A DNA stretch of 9,626 bases from CAYSSG01 sp964433635 (GTDB taxonomy: Bacteria; Atribacterota; Phoenicimicrobiia; Phoenicimicrobiales; Stramentimicrobiaceae). The position numbers and the translations under genes are program-made. Below, piece by piece: positions 1-5,020 of this stretch. The notes beneath the pieces were generated by a model. The model ran no database searches, was not told where the DNA came from, and worked only from the letters and a program-made list of their open reading frames with translations. The DNA lies in the NCBI GenBank assembly GCA_964433635.1, contig CAYSSG010000060.1, positions 1 through 9,626 of the forward strand, given 5' to 3'. Position 1 is the first letter of the stretch. Every line of letters starts with the position of its first letter.

Positions 1-16
1 TTATCAATTTAAAGTA

Positions 17-45
17 TTGACATATTGAATAGGGATGGTTAAAAT
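17..45 (+). promoter_or_regulatory. sigma70-type promoter for the M20 amidohydrolase gene
   Basis: A perfect -35 hexamer TTGACA (17-22) is followed by a 17-nt spacer and the -10 hexamer TAAAAT (40-45), one base from consensus. Transcription would start near 52. The mRNA would then carry about 140 nt of leader before the start codon at 195, including the hairpin at 63-132. It is assigned by hexamer match and spacing only. Confidence 0.75.
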
Positions 46-62
46 ATTTCCTAATATCCTAC

Positions 63-132
63 TAAAAGTGCTCTATCAAATTGCATTAAAGAAAAAAGGA
101 GGTGAATAATATTTTTCAATAGAGTACTTTTA
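63..132 (+). promoter_or_regulatory. leader-RNA hairpin, 14-bp stem with a large loop
   Basis: The arm at 63-76 pairs with the arm at 119-132 over 14 positions, with a single G-U wobble (70 with 125), enclosing a 42-nt loop. It lies about 11 nt after the predicted transcription start, so it would form near the 5' end of the M20 mRNA. No poly-U follows, so it is not a classic terminator. It could be a stabilising 5' structure, a protein-binding site or part of a cis-regulator. I do not recognise a riboswitch class. A smaller stem, GGTAA with TTACC (136-140 with 156-160), lies just downstream. Confidence 0.55.
96..105 (+). promoter_or_regulatory. orphan consensus Shine-Dalgarno in the hairpin loop
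   Basis: AAGGAGGTGA at 96-105 is a full-length complement to the 16S rRNA 3' end, better than the SD of any gene in this window. No ATG, GTG or TTG follows at a usable distance. The only GTG (102-104) overlaps the SD itself. Non-standard starts exist: ATA at 109 gives 13 codons ending at 150, and ATT at 111 gives 3 codons. The site could drive a leader peptide, act as a ribosome standby site, or be the relic of a lost gene. Confidence 0.5.
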
Positions 133-194
133 TCAGGTAACATGCTATAACCTAATTACCGCAAAATAGTAAAAAGAAAGGAATGTTTTATAAA

Positions 195-1670
195 ATGAAA
201 AGAAATATTTTTTCAATCCCGATAATGTTATTGATAGCTATCTTCTTATTAGCTATGAGTTCTGCCGTGCTGTCAGCAGCCGAGCCGCCACCCAATGTGA
301 TACCATTAGAAGAACTACCTGCAGAAACTCCTGAAGTCACCGCTTATAGAGAGAAGATTGAGGCCTATATTGATGAATATAACTCTCGTATGATTGAGAT
401 GAGTGACTGGCTGTACAATAATCCTGAACCCGGTTACTATGAGTACGAATCATCTAAAATGGTCGCTGCCGAGTTGGAAAAATACGGATTTGAGGTGACG
501 TTCGGTGTCGAAGGTCTGGAAGAAGGATACAATTCGGTCGTTGAGAAGCTGCATAATGCCAGAAATTTGCCTACCGCCTTCACAGCGAAATACAAGGGTA
601 AGTCTGATCACCCGGTTATTGCTTTTACAACTGAGATGGATGCCTTGCGTGGAGACCCACCATTCCATGGTTGTGCCCATAACCAGCAACCACCCGTTGC
701 GGTCGGTGCAGCCATTGCAATGACCAGGATTATGGATGAAAATAACCTGCCTGGGAGCATATGGGTGATTCATTTACCGGCAGAGGAAATTCCTCCTCCT
801 GATCCGACAGCTATGTTTAAAGCTGGTTATTTTGATGAAGTTGATTTCATCCTACAGACACATGGTGGTGTAAACTCCGGACTATATAAAAGACCTATAG
901 CCGGGACCGGTGGCGCTACACTTATCAATGCTAATTTGTATGAATTTACTGGAGAGACCGCTCATGCTTCCAGTGATCCATGGAATGGCCGGGATGCCGG
1001 AGATGCCTTGAGGGCGATGTGGACGATGGTTGATATGATCAGGGAGCATTCAAAGCCGGAATTCAGATTCCATGGAGCTATTATCGAAACAGCAATAGCA
1101 CCAAATGTGATTAATCCGAAAGTTCTTTTTGATCACTGGGTCAGAGCGACCCCCGGATTAACCCAGGAAGAACTGAATAAAAAAGTTGAACAGGTAGATA
1201 CCATTGCCAAGGCAGCTGCGATGGGTACTTTCTGTGAGGTCGAAATCAGTCATTATGCTGATTATGTAAACGGTCTATCTACGGCATGGGCAAACGCGTT
1301 AGGCTGGTACTATACCAAAATGTACAGCGATGAGGGTATGACCTCCGATGAATTAGGTAAACTTGAAAGTGGATGGGATGTAGGACAATGGGCTTCCTGG
1401 AGTATTCCCGGACTGGGTTCTGAAAGGGGTTCCTGGACAATAGCTTTAGCTGATGTTCCTGAGACTGCCGGTCATTCCCAGGAAAAAGCAGACTTAACCT
1501 GCACTGACTTGGGTCACAGATCTTTAGCCCTAATGGCCAAGAGGCAAGCAGCAGTAGCCTTACGTTTAGTAGTGGAACCGGAACTGCTTGAAAAGATTAA
1601 TGCAGAACTCAAGCAGTGGCAGGAGTATGGTCTTGCTGAAGGATACATTACTGAAGACATGTTAAGATAA
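195..1670 (+). CDS. exported M20-family amidohydrolase, AbgB-like
   Basis: Predicted zinc- or manganese-dependent amidohydrolase of peptidase family M20 (subfamily M20D, resembling aminobenzoyl-glutamate hydrolase subunit B), 491 aa. Start 195 is preferred over the in-frame ATG at 183, because the SD (AAAGAAAGG, ending at 181) leaves only 1 nt before 183. A Sec signal peptide covers about residues 1-28 (Lys/Arg, hydrophobic stretch, then VLSA before AEPP). Visible family motifs are EMDALRG (147-153), HGCAHN (158-163, the usual HGCGHN metal motif with Gly changed to Ala), HLPAEE (193-198, catalytic Glu region), TGETAHA with H257 in the lid/dimerisation region, and H427 and H441 near the C-terminus in the spacing seen in AbgB-type proteins. 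The tail PELLEKINAEL also fits that group. AbgB is cytosolic, so the signal peptide is unusual and implies extracytoplasmic hydrolysis of N-acyl or peptide-like amides. The substrate is unknown. It appears monocistronic, with its own promoter and a hairpin after the stop. Confidence 0.88.
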   Translation: MKRNIFSIPIMLLIAIFLLAMSSAVLSAAEPPPNVIPLEELPAETPEVTAYREKIEAYIDEYNSRMIEMSDWLYNNPEPGYYEYESSKMVAAELEKYGFEVTFGVEGLEEGYNSVVEKLHNARNLPTAFTAKYKGKSDHPVIAFTTEMDALRGDPPFHGCAHNQQPPVAVGAAIAMTRIMDENNLPGSIWVIHLPAEEIPPPDPTAMFKAGYFDEVDFILQTHGGVNSGLYKRPIAGTGGATLINANLYEFTGETAHASSDPWNGRDAGDALRAMWTMVDMIREHSKPEFRFHGAIIETAIAPNVINPKVLFDHWVRATPGLTQEELNKKVEQVDTIAKAAAMGTFCEVEISHYADYVNGLSTAWANALGWYYTKMYSDEGMTSDELGKLESGWDVGQWASWSIPGLGSERGSWTIALADVPETAGHSQEKADLTCTDLGHRSLALMAKRQAAVALRLVVEPELLEKINAELKQWQEYGLAEGYITEDMLR

Positions 1671-1690
1671 CTTGAAAAATCAATTTAAGG

Positions 1691-1730
1691 TAAGTAGGTC
1701 AGGGAAGCATTTCGTTTCCCTGGCTACTTA
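1691..1730 (+). terminator. probable transcription terminator hairpin after the M20 gene
   Basis: TAAGTAG (1691-1697) pairs with CTACTTA (1724-1730), and CAGGGAA (1700-1706) pairs with TTCCCTG (1716-1722). A small internal bulge separates the two stems and a short loop closes them. It starts 21 nt after the stop codon. The downstream tract is only mildly T-rich, so termination may be inefficient or factor-assisted. Confidence 0.6.
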
Positions 1731-1854
1731 TTCATAGGTATGATATAAACTGCTAATCCTGTTGATGTTCTTTATTTGCTATCAAACTAAGGTCTTTCCC
1801 CTTATTTTTATAAATCCCGGTCTTAATAATATTATCCCTTCTGATGACCTTCTT

Positions 1855-1869
1855 GTGATCAGGGATCAC
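1855..1869. promoter_or_regulatory. perfect palindrome, candidate operator
   Basis: GTGATC-AGG-GATCAC is an exact 6-3-6 inverted repeat centred about 51 bp upstream of the predicted transcription start of the lipoprotein gene. That is a typical distance for an activator or upstream operator. It resembles a CRP-type half-site (TGTGA) but the spacing is one base too long. The regulator is unknown. Confidence 0.4.
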
Positions 1870-1897
1870 GATAAAAGATTACCCCGTCCCAGTATTA

Positions 1898-1906
1898 TGG
1901 TATACT
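1898..1906 (+). promoter_or_regulatory. extended -10 promoter of the small-gene operon
   Basis: TGG-TATACT is an extended -10 element (TGN followed by TATACT, 1901-1906). A poor -35 (TTACCC near 1879-1884, 16-nt spacer) is compensated by the TG. The start would lie near 1913, giving a leader of about 67 nt. The element sits inside a perfect 5-3-5 palindrome (TGGTA-TAC-TACCA, 1898-1910), so a repressor could bind directly over it. Confidence 0.55.
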
Positions 1907-1979
1907 ACCAGTGAAACGATGCTCTAATTCTGATTCATAAAAAAATTTGAGAAAAACAGCATCAATAGGAGGCTAAAAA

Positions 1980-2375
1980 ATGAGTAAAAAACTTTTGTTG
2001 TTTGGTTTGGTAGCTCTATTGTCCATTATATTTCTTGCCGGCTGCTGTACAGATGAACCCGGAGTCGGCCTGGCTACAGTAGAGGAAATTGACATTTTGA
2101 TTGCTGAGTCCTTCCCGGTGCAGGTCTTCGTCGTTGCCAGAGGATATCTCCCCGATCCCTGTACGGAAATCTGCGAGGTTAGCACGGAAAGAGAAGGGAA
2201 TGCCTTCCTGGTTGCCATTAAAACCTATCGCGCTCCCGGAGCTTGCATTCAGGTCATTCAGCCTTTTGAAGAAACCATTTCCCTTGATGTTTATGGCTTA
2301 TCCGCGGGTACGTACACTGTTGATGTGAATGGTGTTAAGGGATCTTTTACCCTTGAAATAGACAATATTCTATAA
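1980..2375 (+). CDS. small cysteine-rich exported lipoprotein, uncharacterised
   Basis: 131-aa precursor with a classic lipoprotein signal: a KK n-region, a hydrophobic stretch and the lipobox LAGC with the lipidated Cys at residue 22. The mature part would be anchored on the outer face of the cytoplasmic membrane or in the periplasm. It begins with a Cys pair (22-23) and has three further cysteines (61, 65 and 89) that could form disulfides. The mature domain is beta-rich. From recall, the pattern 'ESFPVQV...ARGYLPDPC' and the end 'PFEETISLDVYGLSAGTYTVDVNG' resemble a domain seen in uncharacterised lipoproteins of Chloroflexota and other environmental bacteria; no function is known to me. 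The SD AGGAGG (1967-1972) sits 7 nt before the ATG. It is the first gene of a probable three-gene unit. Confidence 0.8.
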   Translation: MSKKLLLFGLVALLSIIFLAGCCTDEPGVGLATVEEIDILIAESFPVQVFVVARGYLPDPCTEICEVSTEREGNAFLVAIKTYRAPGACIQVIQPFEETISLDVYGLSAGTYTVDVNGVKGSFTLEIDNIL

Positions 2376-2445
2376 ATTCTATAAGAAAAGGAAAAAAAGA
2401 AAGCCATCAATTGTTTTATCTGTCGGCTGTAAGGAGAGGAATATC

Positions 2446-2913
2446 ATGCGGGACAGGCGATTTGTAGCTGAACATCGGGGAGGATCACTTAAAAAAGACC
2501 ACCATCATCAATTAATGCGATGGGCAAGGGAATGTTCAGGGCACGTGTTAATCCTTGTCAGAGGAACGATTGATCCACGGCTGATTCATGCCCTGCAGGT
2601 TGCCCAGCAATGGGAACAGGAAGAAGCAACAGTTGGAGAGGCCAGAAAAGCATCGGTCAATGCACATGCCGTAGCCCGGGAATCTGAAGACACCGTCCTG
2701 AAAGCAGTTGCTCGTTCTGTGGGACATGCCGTTGCGACGGCTCACATGGCTGACCACTCAATCGGAGCAGCTCTGTATGGCCTGCAAGCGATAAAACATG
2801 CAGGAAAGTCCATCGATTCCGAAAGAAAATGGCAGACTGAGCAGCTACCGGCCAAAATCAGGGAACTGGTCATCACTGCCATTCGGGAGAAAGAAAAACA
2901 TTTCAGGTTTTGA
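2446..2913 (+). CDS. Imm5-like putative immunity protein
   Basis: 155-aa soluble protein, mainly helical, with no signal peptide. I recognise the conserved layout of the Imm5-like 'putative immunity protein' family. It opens with RDRRFVAEHRGGSL (2-15), then a helix around HHHQLMRWA. The stretch VGEARKASVNAHAVARE (63-79) and the core VGHAVATAHMADHSIGAALYG (91-111) follow. The family was named by analogy with polymorphic-toxin immunity proteins, and direct functional evidence is thin. No toxin gene is adjacent. The SD AAGGAGAGG (2431-2439) precedes the ATG at 2446. It lies 70 nt after the lipoprotein gene with no terminator between them, so it is probably co-transcribed. It could equally be a housekeeping helical protein unrelated to toxins. 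Confidence 0.72.
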   Translation: MRDRRFVAEHRGGSLKKDHHHQLMRWARECSGHVLILVRGTIDPRLIHALQVAQQWEQEEATVGEARKASVNAHAVARESEDTVLKAVARSVGHAVATAHMADHSIGAALYGLQAIKHAGKSIDSERKWQTEQLPAKIRELVITAIREKEKHFRF

Positions 2914-2976
2914 TGAAGACAGGAAAAATGCATAGATCAGTGAGGTTCTCTGGAGCTGTAATGGAGAATTATTGCA

Positions 2977-3378
2977 ATGAACAACCATTTAAATCAAGAG
3001 AAGGTGAACAAATTCTTCAGCCGGCAGGAACATCTGATTTCCCTGTTCGCTGCGGTTGAACGCATGATAAGATCGATCGGTCCGGTAACCGTTGAAATGA
3101 AAAAGTCCCAGATCTCATTCGGAACGAAAACAAAATTTGCCTGGGTATGGTTACCCCAGCCGTGGGACAAGCGACCGGAAAACAGCATCGTTCTTTCTTT
3201 TGGTCTTGCCAGGCATATTGAGGGTAAACAGATCGTTGAAGCAGTTGAGCCGTACCCAAGCCGATGGACACACCATGTCATTATCCGGGAAGGATGTGAT
3301 TTGAATGACAATGTCAGACAGTGGTTATGTGAAGCTTACAACTTTTCCCAAAGGAAAGTTCATCGGAAAAAGTCTTAA
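2977..3378 (+). CDS. DUF5655 domain protein
   Basis: 133-aa cytosolic protein matching the DUF5655 pattern over nearly its full length. It has an N-terminal helix around FFSRQEHLISLF and then the phrase SIGPVTVEMKKSQISF. FAWVWLP, a strand with VLSFGLARHI and the hallmark AVEPYPSRWTHHV follow. It ends with a basic tail. The family's function is unknown to me. The start at 2977 has a modest SD (GGAG at 2963-2966, 10 nt upstream). It lies 63 nt after the Imm5-like gene on the same strand and is followed by a terminator-like hairpin, so it looks like the last gene of that unit. Confidence 0.75.
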   Translation: MNNHLNQEKVNKFFSRQEHLISLFAAVERMIRSIGPVTVEMKKSQISFGTKTKFAWVWLPQPWDKRPENSIVLSFGLARHIEGKQIVEAVEPYPSRWTHHVIIREGCDLNDNVRQWLCEAYNFSQRKVHRKKS

Positions 3379-3408
3379 GATAGAGGTTTAAAACCCTGAA
3401 GTCTATCC

Positions 3409-3451
3409 AAAGGATTCCCACCGGGGAATAGCCCTTTGCTGCAGATTTTTT
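3409..3451 (+). terminator. probable rho-independent terminator after the DUF5655 gene
   Basis: ATTCCC (3414-3419) pairs with GGGAAT (3424-3429) around a 4-nt loop. AAAGG (3409-3413) pairs with CCTTT (3433-3437) beyond a 3-nt bulge. A run of seven T (3445-3451) follows after a short gap. It lies 31 nt after the stop codon and would close the lipoprotein/Imm5-like/DUF5655 unit. Confidence 0.6.
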
Positions 3452-3521
3452 TAACTTCAAAATTCTTAAGAAAACAATCTCAAAAAAAAGATTCTGAAAA
3501 AGATATCTCAACCATTTAACC

Positions 3522-3535
3522 TGATACAGGTATCA
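3522..3535. promoter_or_regulatory. perfect palindrome, candidate operator upstream of the ABC operon
   Basis: TGATAC-AG-GTATCA is an exact 6-2-6 inverted repeat 64 bp upstream of the -35 hexamer. It could be a binding site for a dimeric regulator of the transporter operon. It has no second copy that I can see, and no regulator gene lies in the window. Confidence 0.35.
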
Positions 3536-3599
3536 ATGAAAGGACACGGATAACCCTTTAGACGAAACAAAATGGAAAAAATATAGGTCTAAAGTCTGA

Positions 3600-3629
3600 T
3601 TGACACTCACAGAATGAACGTTGTATACT
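3600..3629 (+). promoter_or_regulatory. sigma70-type promoter of the ABC transporter operon
   Basis: A perfect TTGACA (3600-3605), an 18-nt spacer and TATACT (3624-3629). Transcription would start near 3636, leaving a leader of about 118 nt before the start at 3754. No recognisable Fur box overlaps it. The palindrome CCAAT-ATC-ATTGG (3645-3657) would lie at about +10 to +22. Confidence 0.75.
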
Positions 3630-3742
3630 GAAAAGGTAACAGTTCCAATATCATTGGCCATCATCTGCCATAAAAATATCTTCAGTGAACGATACGAAAA
3701 ATCTGTTGAAAATAAGATTAGTTCAATATAAAGAAATAATAA

Positions 3743-3748
3743 AGGAGG
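3743..3748 (+). promoter_or_regulatory. Shine-Dalgarno that fixes the binding-protein start
   Basis: AGGAGG (3743-3748) lies 5 nt before the ATG at 3754 and 2 nt before the ATG at 3751. The reading frame is open back to an ATG at 3685, but that would add 23 residues ahead of the signal peptide with no SD. The start at 3754 is therefore chosen. Confidence 0.75.
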
Positions 3749-3753
3749 GTATG

Positions 3754-4938
3754 ATGAAGAAAAATTTGATTGCTGTTTTATGTCTTGCGGTTTTTCTATC
3801 TGTAGTGTTCTTTGCGGGAGCAGAAGAACAAACATTAAGCAGTGAAACAGAAGCATGGCTCAAGGAAGTAAAATTAGGACCATATTCAGAGGATACATTT
3901 GATGAAGCGGCGTTATATGAAGCTGCAAAGTCAGAAGGATCTGTCAGTATTTATTCCTACTCGTCAAGGGTTCATAAATTTGGTGAAGAATTTGAAAAAA
4001 AATATCCCGGCATCAAGGTAAACGGGTATGATATGGACTCAGGCGATATTGTGACCAAAGTGACAGCCGAACAGACTGCAGGCAATTATGTTGCCGATAT
4101 CATCTTTCTGAAAGATGTTGCCGTTGTTTATAATGTACTTGTGGCAAAAGGACTTGCCCACAACTATGTTCCGGCGGACTTAAGGAAAACGATTCCTGAA
4201 CAGTATCAGGAACCCATGCTTGTCCATCACACAAGCATACAGGGATTTGTCTATAATACCGAAAAAAATGCACAGGCTCCCTTTACCTCTCTCTGGGATC
4301 TTACAAAACCGGAATGGAAGGGAAAAGTGATCATGCCGGATCCGATGAAGCTGCCGGAATTTGTTGAGATCTACACGGCTATTGTTGAACATGCAGACGA
4401 AATGGCAGCAGAGTATGAAAAAGTGTTCCAGGAAAAGATTACATTGAGTCCCGGGGTTGAAAATGCAGGTTATGAATGGCTTTACAGAATACTCAAAAAT
4501 GATGCCATCGTTCTGGGTTCAACCAATGATATCTCCAATGCGGTTGGACTTTCTGATCAGGAGACTCCCCCTGTAGGGCTGACTGCATTTTCCAGAGTGC
4601 GCGATATTGAAAGTAATCCTAATCTGAAATTTGCCTTTGCGGAGAATCTGACCCCCGTGGAGGGATTCGAGCTTGAGGTCGTCCAGCTGGCAGTCAACAG
4701 AGCCCCGCATCCTAATGCAGCGAAACTTCTCCTACGCTTTATGCTGGGTGATGAAAAAGGCGGAGAAGGATATGCTCCTTATTATGTAGCAGGCAACTTT
4801 TCAGTTCGTACAGATGTTCCTCCTGTTGAGGGGATGAAGCCGATAACTGAGATACCGTCATGGTCTGCTTCACCGGAATATGTCTGGTTAGAAGGGCAAA
4901 AGGTACTTGATTTCTGGAATATAAACCTTGTTCAATAA
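3754..4938 (+). CDS. ABC transporter extracellular solute-binding protein, Fe3+/polyamine-type superfamily
   Basis: 394-aa exported binding protein that would capture the ligand outside the cytoplasmic membrane and deliver it to the permease encoded next. The Sec signal peptide has MKK, a hydrophobic core and probable cleavage after FAGA (residue 23). There is no lipobox. After about 45 residues comes the first lobe (SVSIYSYSS, then EFEKKYPGIKV), typical of the SBP_bac_6/FbpA/PotD fold. Typical landmarks follow: VYNTEKN, the phrase LWDLTKPEWKGKVIMPDP, and near the C-terminus YAPYYVAGNFSVRTDVPPVE. It is somewhat longer than a typical FbpA. I cannot see a clear Fe-binding Tyr-Tyr signature in the usual place, and there is no Fur box. 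The substrate (iron, polyamine, phosphonate, sugar or other) is therefore undecided. It is the first gene of a three-gene operon. Confidence 0.9.
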   Translation: MKKNLIAVLCLAVFLSVVFFAGAEEQTLSSETEAWLKEVKLGPYSEDTFDEAALYEAAKSEGSVSIYSYSSRVHKFGEEFEKKYPGIKVNGYDMDSGDIVTKVTAEQTAGNYVADIIFLKDVAVVYNVLVAKGLAHNYVPADLRKTIPEQYQEPMLVHHTSIQGFVYNTEKNAQAPFTSLWDLTKPEWKGKVIMPDPMKLPEFVEIYTAIVEHADEMAAEYEKVFQEKITLSPGVENAGYEWLYRILKNDAIVLGSTNDISNAVGLSDQETPPVGLTAFSRVRDIESNPNLKFAFAENLTPVEGFELEVVQLAVNRAPHPNAAKLLLRFMLGDEKGGEGYAPYYVAGNFSVRTDVPPVEGMKPITEIPSWSASPEYVWLEGQKVLDFWNINLVQ

Positions 4939-4948
4939 ATCTGATTCA

Positions 4949-4997
4949 ATAAAAATCAGACGGCCGGGATATGTCAAACCGGTCGTCTGATTTTTAT
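4949..4997 (+). terminator. strong intra-operon terminator/attenuator hairpin
   Basis: The arms at 4949-4967 and 4979-4997 form a 19-bp stem with one G-U pair and an 11-nt loop. The GC-rich top (CGGCCGG with CCGGTCG) sits on an A-run on the left and a T-run on the right, so it could terminate in either direction. It lies between the binding-protein and permease genes. Since the permease has no obvious promoter of its own, partial read-through is likely. This would set a high ratio of binding protein to membrane complex. Confidence 0.8.
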
Positions 4998-5020
4998 CAA
5001 CTACCTGATGAGATGATGGA

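Larger units (their letters stand above)
1731..1979. other. non-coding interval before the lipoprotein gene
   Basis: No credible ORF lies here. The interval carries the palindrome at 1855-1869, the extended -10 promoter at 1898-1906 and the lipoprotein SD AGGAGG at 1967-1972. The first half (1731-1850) shows nothing recognisable. Confidence 0.6.
3452..3753. other. non-coding regulatory interval upstream of the ABC operon
   Basis: About 300 nt without a credible gene. It holds the palindrome TGATAC-AG-GTATCA (3522-3535), the operon promoter (3600-3629), a second palindrome CCAAT-ATC-ATTGG (3645-3657) just after the predicted transcription start, and the SD at 3743-3748. The leader between about 3636 and 3740 matches no riboswitch that I recognise. 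Confidence 0.55.

Noticed and set aside
183..194. Upstream ATG at 183 as the M20 gene start
   Set aside because: The SD ends 1 nt before this ATG, too close for initiation. ATG 195 has workable spacing and gives a cleaner signal peptide.
450..773. Minus-strand 107-codon open frame within the M20 gene
   Set aside because: Antisense shadow of strongly conserved metal-motif coding sequence.
1854..1870. CRP binding site
   Set aside because: The half-sites resemble TGTGA/TCACA, but the spacer is 7 rather than 6 and the right half-site ends in G. It is kept only as an unassigned palindrome.
3600..3640. Fur regulation of the iron-type ABC operon
   Set aside because: No sequence near the promoter resembles a Fur box, and the substrate is not established as iron.
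3685..3753. Longer binding-protein reading frame starting at 3685
   Set aside because: It would place 23 mostly charged residues before the signal peptide and has no SD. A strong SD points to 3754.
3533..3856. Minus-strand 107-codon open frame over the ABC promoter
   Set aside because: It overlaps the promoter, leader and signal-peptide coding region of the binding protein, with no family resemblance.
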